This document shows positions 54,150-63,286 of a stretch of 64,000 nt of DNA, in pieces. The stretch's first letter is position 1. Every line of letters begins with the position of its first letter. The stretch comes from Microscilla marina ATCC 23134 (GTDB lineage Bacteria; Bacteroidota; Bacteroidia; Cytophagales; Microscillaceae). The notes under the pieces were generated by a model. It was given only the letters and a program-made list of their open reading frames with translations, ran no database searches and was not told the origin of the DNA. Both the position numbers and the translations under genes were made by a program. The stretch is from the NCBI RefSeq assembly GCF_000169175.1, contig NZ_AAWS01000013.1, forward strand, positions 1 to 64,000. The letters run 5' to 3'.

Positions 54150-54580
54150 AACATCAGCATATTTTTTTCTAAAAATTTCAAAAGAGTAAATAAGTCTTTA
54201 CAAATCAGTATATATCTGTATCATTTATACAAAAATGTAAAAAAAAGCCATTTTTTGAAATAATTTTCTCAACTAATGTATATAAAACTATCTTAAGGCT
54301 ACTTAGTACGAGGGTAAAACGACTGTCATTCGATGATATGGACGAGCGCATAGTGGATAATTTGGGTAAAAGACAGTTTTTTTAAAACAATTGCTCCTAC
54401 GCATATTAACAATTGATAGTATATGCGGGCTTGTTTAACGGTAGGAGCAGTGGCAACAAAACACAAATAGTAAATAAAAGCCCCTTACAAAAAATCGCAT
54501 AAAAAAAGGCACTCTTTGATAAGAGCGCCTTTTTTTCCATGGGTTTGTTCAATCAATACTGTCTGTTGATTGTTTTCAAC
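54150..54580. other. Intergenic region with inverted repeats
   Basis: No gene with a start is supported; one plus-strand frame stays open near 54230-54384 without a start and is not taken. GCTCCTAC (54393-54400) pairs with GTAGGAGC (54441-54448), with a nested GCATAT/ATATGC. A hairpin terminator at 54511-54536 ends the small minus-strand frame downstream. Confidence 0.4.
54508..54537. terminator. Bidirectional terminator-like hairpin
   Basis: AAAGGCACTCTT and AAGAGCGCCTTT form a stem of about ten pairs (one G-U) with a TGAT loop, flanked by A and T runs (AAAAAAA before, TTTTTTT after). It lies downstream of the 44-residue minus-strand frame. Confidence 0.65.
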
Positions 54581-54715
54581 TTATTTTTCGTCGTTCAATC
54601 GTTTTTCTATTTCCTTCATAAAGTTACGTCTTAAAGCAACTTTTCTTTCTATCGACGTGCTTAAATTTTTTATTCGGGCAGAGTAAGTACCATCTTTTTC
54701 TTCAATCATTTTCAT
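54581..54715 (-). CDS. Small hypothetical 44-residue protein
   Basis: A minus-strand frame from ATG 54715 to TAA at 54583 encodes MKMIEEKDGTYSARIKNLST, then a helix with SIERKVALRRNFMKEIEKRL. It has a charged coiled-coil-like layout and a following terminator hairpin 50 bases downstream. It is too short to judge by family; the amino-acid content and the terminator support it. Confidence 0.45.
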   Translation of the reverse strand: MKMIEEKDGTYSARIKNLSTSIERKVALRRNFMKEIEKRLNDEK

Positions 54716-54892
54716 TATATTCTCTGATGTTTTAAATAATAGCGTATTGCAAAATATTACAATATAATGAGGGCAAAGCTAGATTATTTTTTTGTTAAAA
54801 TCAACGAGAAATGAAACCTAAAAATGATTACTTCGTAGAGGTATTTTTTAATAACTTTGATTGTTTTATTGAAGGAGTTAGTTGCAATGAAA

Positions 54893-54922
54893 AAGCCCTG
54901 AAAAACAGGATTTTCAGGGCTT
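54893..54922. terminator. Terminator after dxs
   Basis: AAGCCCTGAAAA (54893-54904) and TTTTCAGGGCTT (54911-54922) are perfect inverted repeats with a six-base loop. It lies 30 bases past the dxs stop on the minus strand, with A/T runs on both sides. Confidence 0.75.
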
Positions 54923-54954
54923 AATATTTGGTGATTTATTACTTTGTTAAAATC

Positions 54955-56877
54955 TTACTTAAAAACTACTTCTGCTATTTCGCGAACAGATTGTGCGATG
55001 CCTTTAGCGTCAAAACCACACTCTGTCTGTAGTTCAAGTTGAGAGCCATGTTCTACAATACGGTCAGGAATCCCCAGACGTTTTACTTTGGCAGTGTAGC
55101 CGTGTTCTACCATAAACTCTAGTACAGCCGAACCAAAGCCCCCTTGTAAGCAACCATCCTCTACGGTGACTACCTTGTCAAACTTCTGGAAAATCTCGTG
55201 CAACATTGCCTCATCCAAGGGCTTTACAAAACGCATATCGTAGTGCCCTATGTTGAGACCTTCTTCGGCCAGAGTTTCGCAAGCCTCAGTAGCATAGTTG
55301 CCTATATGCCCTATAGTCAATATAGCGGCGTCACTGCCATCGCGTAGTTTACGCCCTTGACCAATGGTTATTTTCTCTAGGGGAGTTCTCCATTCTGGCA
55401 TTACCCCTTGACCACGAGGATAACGAATGGTAAAAGCTTTGCCTTCTTCTTTAAACTCATCAAGCGAAGCAGTATACATTAGGTTGCGCAACTCTTGTTC
55501 GTTCATAGGCGCCGATACAATCATATTGGGGATCAATCGCATATAAGCTATGTCATACGCCCCGTGGTGAGTAGGTCCATCGGCTCCGGCAAAACCAGCC
55601 CGATCTAAACAGAAAATTACGGGTAAGCCTTGAATACATACATCGTGAATGACCTGGTCAAAGGCACGCTGCATAAACGTAGAGTAAATATTGCAAAATA
55701 CAGTAGATCCCTGAGTAGCCATACCTGCTGACACAGTAACGGCGTGTTGTTCGGCTATGCCCACATCAATGGCACGATCAGGCATGGCTTCCATCATAAT
55801 GTTAAGCGACGAGCCCGAAGGCATGGCGGGAGTAATGCCCATTATTTTGGGGTTTTCCTGGGCAAGTTCCAGTATTGTGTGTCCAAATACTTGTTGGTAT
55901 TTGGGAGGTTGTGGAGCGGTAGGCACCGATTTGTGTATTTCTCCAGTCACCTTGTCGAACAAACCGGGCGCGTGCCATTTGGTTTGGTTTTTTTCGGCAT
56001 GAGCAAACCCTTTTCCTTTCACTGTAACACAATGAAGAAGTTTAGGTCCTGGTATATTTTTTAGGTCATTGAGTACGTGGGTCAAGTGGTTGATGTCGTG
56101 ACCATCTACCGGACCAAAATAACGCAAATTCAATGACTCAAATAAGTTGCTTTGTTTTAATACTGACCCTTTTACTGCACCCTCTACTTTAGAGGCAAGC
56201 TCTTGAAAGCGGCCAAAACGATTGAATTTGCCCAACATTTTCCAAACCTCATCGCGTAGTTTGTTGTAAGTTCTAGAGGTTGTAATATCGGTCAGATAAT
56301 CTTTGAGTGCTCCTACGTTTGGATCAATAGACATGCAGTTGTCGTTCAAAATAATCAACAAATTGCTGTCTGATACCCCCGCGTGGTTCATTCCTTCAAA
56401 AGCAAGTCCCCCAGTCATGGCACCATCTCCAATAATGGCGACGTGTTGACGGTGGTTTTCTCCTTTTTGCTTAGAAGCAAGCGCCATTCCTAAGGCTGCC
56501 GATATAGAAGTAGACGAATGTCCTACCCCAAAAGTATCGTATTTGCTCTCTTTGCGCTTAGGAAAACCCGAAAGTCCTCCATATTTGCGGTTGGAGTGAA
56601 AGTTTTCGCGTCTTTCTGTCAAAATTTTGTGACCATAAGCCTGATGCCCTACATCCCACACCAACTGGTCGTCTGGCGTGTTAAATACATAATGTAGTGC
56701 CACTGTAAGCTCTACTACACCCAAACTTGCTCCAAAATGTCCTCCGTGAATCGAAACAGTATCGATAATAAATTGTCTCAACTCAGTGCATACATCAAAT
56801 AACTGCTCTGGCGAAAGCTGACGTAAGTCTTCTGGGTTGTTGATCTGCTTTAGTAACTTACCCGGCTCTATTAACAT
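54955..56877 (-). CDS. dxs: 1-deoxy-D-xylulose-5-phosphate synthase
   Basis: Dxs condenses pyruvate and glyceraldehyde 3-phosphate with thiamine diphosphate, the first step of the methylerythritol phosphate isoprenoid pathway. The product has 640 residues from ATG 56877 (MLIEPGKLLKQINNPEDLRQ); the frame extends to 56925, but this start matches the family. The N-terminal domain shows HGGHFGASLGVVELTVALH, the diphosphate loop GDGAMTGG near residue 154, the NDNCMSIDPNVGAL loop and DVGIAEQHAV with the catalytic glutamate near 372, then the C-terminal CLDRAGFAGADGPTHHG. It is single on the minus strand, ahead of a strong terminator. Confidence 0.97.
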   Translation of the reverse strand: MLIEPGKLLKQINNPEDLRQLSPEQLFDVCTELRQFIIDTVSIHGGHFGASLGVVELTVALHYVFNTPDDQLVWDVGHQAYGHKILTERRENFHSNRKYGGLSGFPKRKESKYDTFGVGHSSTSISAALGMALASKQKGENHRQHVAIIGDGAMTGGLAFEGMNHAGVSDSNLLIILNDNCMSIDPNVGALKDYLTDITTSRTYNKLRDEVWKMLGKFNRFGRFQELASKVEGAVKGSVLKQSNLFESLNLRYFGPVDGHDINHLTHVLNDLKNIPGPKLLHCVTVKGKGFAHAEKNQTKWHAPGLFDKVTGEIHKSVPTAPQPPKYQQVFGHTILELAQENPKIMGITPAMPSGSSLNIMMEAMPDRAIDVGIAEQHAVTVSAGMATQGSTVFCNIYSTFMQRAFDQVIHDVCIQGLPVIFCLDRAGFAGADGPTHHGAYDIAYMRLIPNMIVSAPMNEQELRNLMYTASLDEFKEEGKAFTIRYPRGQGVMPEWRTPLEKITIGQGRKLRDGSDAAILTIGHIGNYATEACETLAEEGLNIGHYDMRFVKPLDEAMLHEIFQKFDKVVTVEDGCLQGGFGSAVLEFMVEHGYTAKVKRLGIPDRIVEHGSQLELQTECGFDAKGIAQSVREIAEVVFK

Positions 56878-57387
56878 AATAAAATTTTGATTTATGTCGG
56901 TTAAACAAAATATGATTAATAACAATCAATGACTATGCAATGTTTTGACACCGATTGTTTTTATTTTTTAGGCCACCATTTTCACTCAAGATCATAGTCT
57001 TGCTACAGGTACACAATCTTGGTTTAACTTACCTGTGGTTAATTTAGTTTTGCAAAAATTATGAGTGAATAAACAAATGATATTGTGTATGGTGTTAGTA
57101 ATATCAAATATGGTTTTGCTACCATACTTACGTCTGAGTGTCAAACTTTGGATTTGCAATATATCTAAAATAAGCTATATTGATGCACAAATGTTTGTTT
57201 TATGGTTAATTTTAACCGTTTTTAACTAAGAGCTCGCCTTGAGTGTAAATCTTTATATGAAAAATCAGGGTTTTTGTTTTCTAAGGCATTAGAGGTAAAG
57301 TATGGCAAATCCGAACTCGTATTTGGGGGAGGTTTTGTCGCCCAGAAGATAATCTAAGGTGAGTTCCTGTATTAAACTTTCTTTAAA
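56878..57387. other. Divergent dxs-scpA intergenic region
   Basis: No gene. The region is AT-rich; ACAGGTA and TACCTGT near 57015-57045 form a seven-base inverted repeat. It should hold promoters for dxs (minus) and scpA (plus), but no clean -33/-7 pair was identified. Confidence 0.35.
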
Positions 57388-58149
57388 GTGGGTTTTGAGA
57401 TCAAGTTACCGTTATTTGAAGGACCATTCGATTTGCTGCTTTTCTTTATAGAGCGACAGGAAGTTGATATTTATGATATTCCTATTTCTACAATTACGCA
57501 GGATTTTCTGGACTATATGCATCAAATGGAGCAGATGAATATAGAACTTGCCAGTGAGTTTATAGTAGTAGCAGCCACGCTGATGCGTATCAAAGCCAAA
57601 ATGCTGTTGCCACGCGACGAAGAAAGTGATGAGGATGACGACCCACGCCAAGAGCTGGTGGATTTTCTGCTAGAGTATAAAAAGTATAAGTCGGTGCTCA
57701 AAGAGTTTGAAGCCCTGGAAGACCGACAACTCATGCGCGAAAAACGGGGCAACGTGATAGTAGAAATAGAGAGAGTGGCGGGAACGTATGAGGTGGATAT
57801 AGAAATGCATCGGCTCGACTTGTATAAATTGCTACAGGTATACGAAAAAGCAATGACACGTTATGAGAGCCGTATAGAGCACGTAGTACACAAGGTGGTA
57901 CCTTATCCTTATACAGTGGCACAGCAAAAAACGATGCTGATAAGTTTGCTTGAGCAAAAGCCCAAACTGGAGTTTAACGAAATTGTACTTTCTTATAAAA
58001 CCAAGATTGCAGTAATATTCAATTTTTTGGCTATACTCGAATTATTACAAAATGGTTTGGTATCTTTGCACATCGAACCAGGTTACAATAATTTCTGGAT
58101 TGAGAAAAAAGCCAGTGAACAACAAGTAACAGAGACGATTAGCTCATGA
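57388..58149 (+). CDS. scpA: Segregation and condensation protein ScpA
   Basis: ScpA is the kleisin that bridges SMC heads with ScpB. The 253-residue product has the N-terminal motif IKLPLFEGPFDLLLFFIERQ, then DIYDIPISTITQDFLDYM, and the C-terminal winged-helix part with EFNEIVLSYKTKIAVIFNFL. The start is a GTG at 57388 (read as Met); no ATG in frame lies near. It overlaps by four bases (ATGA) the next gene, so they are coupled. No scpB is visible in the window. Confidence 0.93.
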   Translation: MGFEIKLPLFEGPFDLLLFFIERQEVDIYDIPISTITQDFLDYMHQMEQMNIELASEFIVVAATLMRIKAKMLLPRDEESDEDDDPRQELVDFLLEYKKYKSVLKEFEALEDRQLMREKRGNVIVEIERVAGTYEVDIEMHRLDLYKLLQVYEKAMTRYESRIEHVVHKVVPYPYTVAQQKTMLISLLEQKPKLEFNEIVLSYKTKIAVIFNFLAILELLQNGLVSLHIEPGYNNFWIEKKASEQQVTETISS

Positions 58150-59270
58150 GTGAAATTAGCACAAAAGATAAAAGTAAGGTTCTGAAGAGTCTGAACCCAT
58201 CTAAAATATTTATACCTATAGCCATTAGTCTTGCCATTACCGGATACCTTTTTTACAAAGATGCAGGGCAAATTCCTTGGGGTAAATTGCAAGAAGCCAG
58301 CATCTTATGGATTATACTTGCTGTACTTACGCTTGTAGTACGCGATGCTTTGTATATCTATCGTATTCGTTATATTACCCACAAGAACCTCTCTTGGACA
58401 AGCAGTTTTTATTCTATCATGTTATGGGAGTTTTCGTCGGCAGTAAGCCCTTCAGCAGTAGGAGGCACCGCCCTGGCAACCATTGTGCTGATGAAAGAAG
58501 GCTTAAGCTTTGGTAAGTCTATGGCGTATGTAATGACTACTGCCATACTCGATAACATGTTTTTTTTGGTGGCAGGTGCCATAGTAATGCTTTTGTACTA
58601 TTCGGGGATGTATGACCCAGCCAATTTGTTTGTGGCCATTAGTGGAGCTGGTATGACCATGGACTGGGAGTATGTACGCTATATGTTTTTTATAAGTTAT
58701 GCGCTCATTGGTGGCTATACCTTGTTTATGACGTATGGTTTGTTTATCAACCCACACATTGTCAAGTGGGTATTTGTAAAAGTAACTGGCATCAAGTGGT
58801 TGCGTCGTTTTCAGCCAATGGCCGAAAAACAAGGCAACGAAATGGTATTGGCATCTAAAGCCATCCGAGGCACTAACTTTACCTATTGGGCAAGAGCCAT
58901 AGGTACTACCTGCCTGATCTGGTCGGCACGCTACCTCATTGTTAACTGCCTCATTGCAGCATTTGTAGTGCTTACCCCAGCCATGCATGGCTTTGTATTT
59001 TCGCGGCATGTAGTATTGTGGGTAGTATTGCTGGTAGGCATCACCCCAGGGGCTGCTGGGTTTGCCGAGCTTGCCTTCAAGGCATTTTTCCAGCAATTTG
59101 CTGGTGCTTTTGTGCTCATTGCGGCACTTATTTGGCGTATTGCCACTTTTTACCCTTACTTATTATTTGGAGCTATTTTCTTGCCTCGCTGGGTCAAAAG
59201 GGTGTTTTTTAAAGACAAAGAACCAGAAAGCGACAAGGCTACCGAGCAACCAATCAACAAGAGTGAGTAG
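58146..59270 (+). CDS. Lysylphosphatidylglycerol synthase transmembrane family (UPF0104)
   Basis: The product has 374 residues with about eight membrane segments from residue 15 to 355. It belongs to the UPF0104/AglD-like integral membrane domain, with WEFSSAVSPSAVGGTALATI near residue 97 and VGITPGAAGFAELAF near 300, the family's conserved parts. The soluble aminoacyl transfer domain of MprF is absent, so it is a flippase-like or glycan-lipid protein rather than a true lysyl-PG synthase. It starts inside the scpA stop. Function is uncertain. Confidence 0.88.
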   Translation: MSEISTKDKSKVLKSLNPSKIFIPIAISLAITGYLFYKDAGQIPWGKLQEASILWIILAVLTLVVRDALYIYRIRYITHKNLSWTSSFYSIMLWEFSSAVSPSAVGGTALATIVLMKEGLSFGKSMAYVMTTAILDNMFFLVAGAIVMLLYYSGMYDPANLFVAISGAGMTMDWEYVRYMFFISYALIGGYTLFMTYGLFINPHIVKWVFVKVTGIKWLRRFQPMAEKQGNEMVLASKAIRGTNFTYWARAIGTTCLIWSARYLIVNCLIAAFVVLTPAMHGFVFSRHVVLWVVLLVGITPGAAGFAELAFKAFFQQFAGAFVLIAALIWRIATFYPYLLFGAIFLPRWVKRVFFKDKEPESDKATEQPINKSE

Positions 59271-59293
59271 GTGTAACTTTTAGATCGCTAACT

Positions 59294-59917
59294 ATGGCAA
59301 AAAACAAGAAGAAATTTTATGTAGTGTGGCAAGGGCGCAAAGCAGGAGTGTTTGACAACTGGAAAGATTGCGAAGCACAAGTAAAAGGTTTTGACGGCGC
59401 ACGTTATAAATCTTTTTTGAGTAAAACCGAAGCCGAAGCTGCTTTTAAACAAAGTAGTGGGGCATTTGTGGGCAAAAAGAACACCACTGCGGCTAAATCG
59501 GCCGTAGGTAAGCCCTTGCTGGAAAGCCTTTCGGTAGATGCTGCCTGTAGTGGCAACCCAGGCGAGCTCGAATACCAAGGGGTACATACCCGCACAAAAG
59601 AGCTGTTGTTTCACATGGGCCCTTTTCCGTTGGGTACGGTAAATATTGGTGAGTTTTTGGCCATTGTGCACGGCTTGGCTTTGCTCAAAAAACACAATAG
59701 CCCGGTGCCTATGTATACCGACTCGAAAACAGCAATGGCTTGGGTGCGCAACAAAAAAATAAAAACGACCCTTGAGCGCACGGCAAAAACCGAAGAACTG
59801 TTTCAGCTGGTAGATCGTGCCCTTGTATGGCTAGAGAACAACACTTATACTACCAAAATTATTAAGTGGGAAACCAAGGTTTGGGGCGAAATACCTGCCG
59901 ATTTTGGGAGGAAGTAG
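59294..59917 (+). CDS. Ribonuclease HI with viroplasmin/caulimovirus N-terminal domain
   Basis: The product has 207 residues. The N-terminal 45 residues (KFYVVWQGRKAGVFDNWKDC and KSFLSKTEAEAAF) form the RNA/DNA-hybrid-binding domain found on eukaryotic-type RNase H1. The nuclease (75-207) has the acidic residues in SVDAACSGNPGE near 82, NIGEFLAIVHGLALL near 120, YTDSKTAMAWV near 140 and ADFGRK at the end. It removes RNA from hybrids. Bacteroidota often carry this fused form. It lies 23 bases after the membrane protein gene. Confidence 0.93.
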   Translation: MAKNKKKFYVVWQGRKAGVFDNWKDCEAQVKGFDGARYKSFLSKTEAEAAFKQSSGAFVGKKNTTAAKSAVGKPLLESLSVDAACSGNPGELEYQGVHTRTKELLFHMGPFPLGTVNIGEFLAIVHGLALLKKHNSPVPMYTDSKTAMAWVRNKKIKTTLERTAKTEELFQLVDRALVWLENNTYTTKIIKWETKVWGEIPADFGRK

Positions 59918-60067
59918 CTGCTAAAGCTTCAAGGTGTAAGCAACAAGTGATTAGCCTAGAGTTGATGGCTCGCAGCGTTAATCAGGGTTTTAGGAACTAA
60001 ATTCCAAGTGTTAGGTACACCACTTGCTGTGTCAAGCCTTCCCGCAGGGCGACTTGACACTATGAAT
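59918..60067. other. Post-rnhA spacer with hairpin
   Basis: GTGTCAAG (60029-60036) pairs with CTTGACAC (60053-60060) around a CCTTCCCGCAGGG loop. It may be an rnhA terminator or the diverged edge of the following repeat array. Confidence 0.4.
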
Positions 60068-61110
60068 AAATAGAAGACTTCCCTGTATTAAGATTTTCAA
60101 GTCTCCTTCGGAAGGGTTTTAACAACCGACCCCGATTCCAGCACCTGAGGGCGTTTTTCAGTATTCTGAAAAACGAGCGTAGAGGGTTGTTCTGAATGAA
60201 GCACTCTTTTGGTTGCTTGTGAAGACACAAGCAACGGCGTAAGAGCAGCGTCAAAACCCATTCAAATGCCTTTTGTAGGGGCAATCCTTTATGGTTGCCC
60301 TAGTGTAGTAAATTTCATCGCTTGGTGCCCCTTAGTATTTTGAGAGGTTTTGCTACTCAAGTAAATTTGGAGACTTCCATTCATCCAAGCCTTCTGCGGA
60401 AGGCTTTTAACAACCGACCCTGATTCCAGCACCTGAGGGCGTTTTTCAGTATTCCGAAAAACGAGAAGGTTGTTCTGCGATTATTAATGAAGCACTTTTG
60501 GTTGCTTGTGAAGACACAAGCAACGGCGTAAGAGCAGCGTCAAAACCCATTCAAATGCCTTTTGTAGAGGCAATCCTTTATGGTTGCCCTAGTGTAGTAA
60601 ATTTCATCGCTTGGTGCCCCTTAGTATTTTGAGAGGTTTTGCTACTCAAGTAAATTTGGAGACTTCCATTCATCCAAGCCTTCTGCGGAAGGCTTTTAAC
60701 AACCGACCCTGATTCCAGCACCTGAGGGCGTTTTTCAGTATTCTGAAAAACGAGCGTAGAGGGTTGTTCTGAATGAAGCACTCTTTTGGTTGCTTGTGAA
60801 GACACAAGCAACGGCGTAAGAGCAGCGTCAAAACCCATTCAAATGCCTTTTGTAGGGGCAATCCTTTATGGTTGCCCTAGTGTAGTAAATTTCATCGCTT
60901 GGTGCCCCTTAGTATTTTGAGAGGTTTTGCTACCCAAGTAAGTTTGGAGACTTCCATTCATCCAAGCCTTCTGCGGAAGGCTTTTAACAACCGACCCTGA
61001 TTCCAGCACCTGAGGGCATTTTTCAGTATTCTGAAAAACGAGCGTAGAGGGTTGTTCTGAATGAAGCACTGTCTTTTGGTTGCTTGTGAAGACACAAGCA
61101 ACGGCGTAAG
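60068..61110. repeat. Tandem array of 288-base hairpin-rich repeat, about 3.6 copies
   Basis: Units begin with AACAACCGACC at 60121, 60409, 60698 and 60986 (periods 288, 289, 288); the last stops at 61110. Each full unit contains perfect stems: GTTTTTCAG/CTGAAAAAC with TATT loop (one mismatch in copy 2), TTGCTTGTG/CACAAGCAA with AAGA loop, GGGCAA/TTGCCC and GCCTTC/GAAGGC. Minus-strand frames of 63-86 residues inside are by-products. The core TTGTGAAGACACAAG also occurs at 2700. Neither a protein nor a known element explains the structure; a structured RNA or a satellite-like repeat is possible. Confidence 0.9.
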
Positions 61111-61257
61111 ACACCCTATAAAAATAAGTAGTTTATGAATTTGTTAGTTTGTCTATGTAGGGGGTAGCCAGAGACTAAAAACTTTGTCCCGTCGCCTCTA
61201 TAATAGCTTAAGTATTTGAGGTTGGTCACTCAACATTGACCCTTCATTGCCTATAAC

Positions 61258-61575
61258 CTATTTCTTCTTCTTCTCTAATTTGTGTATTCTTCCCTCTAAT
61301 AACCTGTTTTGAGCTTCACACTGTTGTTGAGCCATTTTAGCTTTTTGGGCGGCTATCAATGCCTCTTGCCTTGCTCTTTCGGCTATTTGTAGTCGTTTTA
61401 GGGCGTTTAGCTCGGCAGCCTTAGCCAGCTCAGCCATTTTTTTTGCCCTTAGCGTTTGTTTTTCTGCTATTTCGCGCGCTTTGTCTGCTTCGGCTTTTTG
61501 TTTAGCCAATTGTTTTTGGTTGCAGCTGCCCAGCATTGCCAGCGCAAACATGCTTGATAAGATTAGTTTTTTCAT
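61258..61575 (-). CDS. Small coiled-coil lipoprotein
   Basis: The product has 105 residues. The signal peptide ends in a clean lipobox (LGSC, cysteine near residue 18). The remainder is one continuous Ala/Lys/Glu-rich helix (KQKAEADKAREIAEKQTLRA, and QKAKMAQQQCEAQ) predicted to form a coiled coil, with a basic end (HKLEKKKK). Small lipoproteins of this design brace the outer membrane (compare Lpp-like or OmpH-like) or chaperone others; function is not known here. It is 10 bases after an LRR protein gene on the same strand. Confidence 0.8.
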   Translation of the reverse strand: MKKLILSSMFALAMLGSCNQKQLAKQKAEADKAREIAEKQTLRAKKMAELAKAAELNALKRLQIAERARQEALIAAQKAKMAQQQCEAQNRLLEGRIHKLEKKKK

Positions 61576-61585
61576 TGGTAATAAA

Positions 61586-62461
61586 TTAAGCCACTACCCT
61601 ACAGTGAGGGTGTTTATCTTTAAATTTTTCTACTGCCTTGAATGGTATATTTTTACAATAAGGCATGTTGATCATTTTTAGTTGTTGCAAGTTTGCCAGT
61701 GCCTCTAAACTTGTAACAGGAGTACCCCAAAAAAATATTTTTTGCAAACCCTTCAGTTCCTGTAAAGGACTCAAGTCAGAAGTAGGAGTTACCCCGCACT
61801 TAAGCACCTCTAGTTTTTGCAACTTTTTAAGTGGAACCAGCGAGTCTATATCGGTAAACGAAAAGTTGATTTGCTTGAGCCTGGTCAGGTTTTTTATGGG
61901 CGACAAACTCTTAACACGAGTGTTTACCATCCACAAAAACTGAAGTTGGGTAAGGAACTGCAAAGGAGTGAGGTCTTTGACAAGGGTATCAGAGCAAAGC
62001 AACATTTGTAGTTCGTGCAGGGTGCTTACTGGTGCCAGGTCTGACACAAGGGTACGCGAGCAGTCGAGGCTACGTAGTTTGGGCAGGGTCATTAATGGCG
62101 ACAGCGAGGTAATTTTGGTATTATGGCAAAGCAGCGTTTTGAGGTGAGGCAATGCTGTAAGCGGTGCCAATGAGGTAATCTTGCTGTTGTGGCAGATAAT
62201 CTCTTCGAGCGATACTAATACACGGAAAAATTTGCCGTTGATACGGACTTTGGCAGGGTCAAACTCTTCTTTGAAAAACACACGATAGATTTTTTCAGGA
62301 GCGTAATAATAGTTTTCGCGCGAGGCGGCCAAACCTATAATTTTGCTCTCCGATAACCTTGTTTTAAATATGTAATTAATCAAAAAAACCTTTTGCCACT
62401 CCTGATCCAAATCATCCCACCATTGTTGTATTTTTTCAAAATCTAGTTCTTGGGTTGTCAT
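61586..62461 (-). CDS. Leucine-rich repeat protein
   Basis: The product has 291 residues with no signal peptide. A helical N-terminal part (residues 1-85) is followed by about eight LRR units of 22-23 residues, such as LPHLKTLLCHNTKITSLSPL and LPKLRSLDCSRTLVSDLAPV, of the internalin-like type. Many units carry a Cys or Ser in the LxC position. It ends KDKHPHCRVVA. It probably binds proteins in the cytoplasm. It lies in front of the lipoprotein gene with a ten-base gap. Confidence 0.88.
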   Translation of the reverse strand: MTTQELDFEKIQQWWDDLDQEWQKVFLINYIFKTRLSESKIIGLAASRENYYYAPEKIYRVFFKEEFDPAKVRINGKFFRVLVSLEEIICHNSKITSLAPLTALPHLKTLLCHNTKITSLSPLMTLPKLRSLDCSRTLVSDLAPVSTLHELQMLLCSDTLVKDLTPLQFLTQLQFLWMVNTRVKSLSPIKNLTRLKQINFSFTDIDSLVPLKKLQKLEVLKCGVTPTSDLSPLQELKGLQKIFFWGTPVTSLEALANLQQLKMINMPYCKNIPFKAVEKFKDKHPHCRVVA

Positions 62462-62575
62462 TTTTGTTACTATATGGGGTGGTTGCCTACTGCATAATGT
62501 CTGGAGTATGTTGTTAAATATGTTTTGTGTAAATTACAAATGTAATAAAAATCCTTTGATACGATCTTTTTAAGT

Positions 62576-63286
62576 CTAACTATTATCTTTTAAAGAAGCA
62601 AGCAACGTTTGCCAGTTGCCTTGGTGGGTAGGGTTTTGTAAGTGCTGCTTAAGTTGAGCCATGTACTCATCGCGGGGTATTTCTTCGGCACCAAGGCTCT
62701 CTAAATGTTGGGTATATACCTGGCAATCAATCAATTTTATACCTAATAGCTGAAGCTTTTGAACCATTGTAATAAAACCAGCTTTTGAGGCATTACTTGC
62801 CTTGCTAAACATAGATTCGCCGAAAAAACAATGCCCCAGCGATACTCCATACAGTCCACCTACCAGTTGCCCTTGTTGCCATACCTCTACCGAGTGGGCA
62901 AACCCTTGGGCGTGCAACTGGCAATACCCTTCCAGCATATCCTCGGTGATCCAGGTGCCTTGTTGTCCTGTACGTTTTATTTGTTGGCAGGCAATCATTA
63001 CTTCTTTAAACCTTTGGTCAAATGTTACCTCAAACAGCCCTTTTCTCAGTACTTGTCGCATGCTTTTAGACACCCTGAGTTGGGTGGGGTATAGCACAAA
63101 ACGGGGGTCAGGTGCCCACCACATAATAGTAGGGTCTTCTTCACTATACCAGGGAAAAATTCCTGACTGATAAGCCAGCAGTAGCCTTTCTACCGACAAG
63201 TCTCCGCCAAACGCCAGTATGCCGTGTTCGTCGGCGTAGTGTACCGGAGGGAAATACAAAGACTCGTCTAACAAAGTATAGCGCAT
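62576..63286 (-). CDS. aat: Leucyl/phenylalanyl-tRNA-protein transferase
   Basis: Aat adds Leu or Phe from aminoacyl-tRNA to N-terminal Lys or Arg of proteins, creating N-degrons for ClpAP. The product has 236 residues from ATG 63286 (MRYTLLDESLYFPPV); the longer frame to 63331 adds an unlikely hydrophobic extension. Motifs are AYQSGIFPWYSEEDPTIMWW near residue 37, DPRFVLYPTQLRVSKSM, GTWITEDMLEGY and GGLYGVSLGHCFFGESMFS. Size is normal. It is the last gene of the minus-strand run. Confidence 0.94.
   Translation of the reverse strand: MRYTLLDESLYFPPVHYADEHGILAFGGDLSVERLLLAYQSGIFPWYSEEDPTIMWWAPDPRFVLYPTQLRVSKSMRQVLRKGLFEVTFDQRFKEVMIACQQIKRTGQQGTWITEDMLEGYCQLHAQGFAHSVEVWQQGQLVGGLYGVSLGHCFFGESMFSKASNASKAGFITMVQKLQLLGIKLIDCQVYTQHLESLGAEEIPRDEYMAQLKQHLQNPTHQGNWQTLLASLKDNS

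Noticed and set aside
54230-54384. Open plus-strand frame ending ...DNLGKRQFF
   Set aside because: It lacks a start codon and any homology, and could be open by chance in AT-rich DNA.
58503-59096. Minus-strand frame of 197 residues inside the UPF0104 gene
   Set aside because: It is antisense to a clear membrane protein and is rich in His/Tyr/Gly without any motif.
60068-61110. CRISPR-like array
   Set aside because: The repeat period of 288 bases is far too long, the units have no variable spacers and no cas genes are nearby.
60060-61114. Small minus-strand frames of 63-86 residues inside the repeat array
   Set aside because: They recur only because the DNA repeats, change frame between copies and match no family; the array is better described as non-coding.
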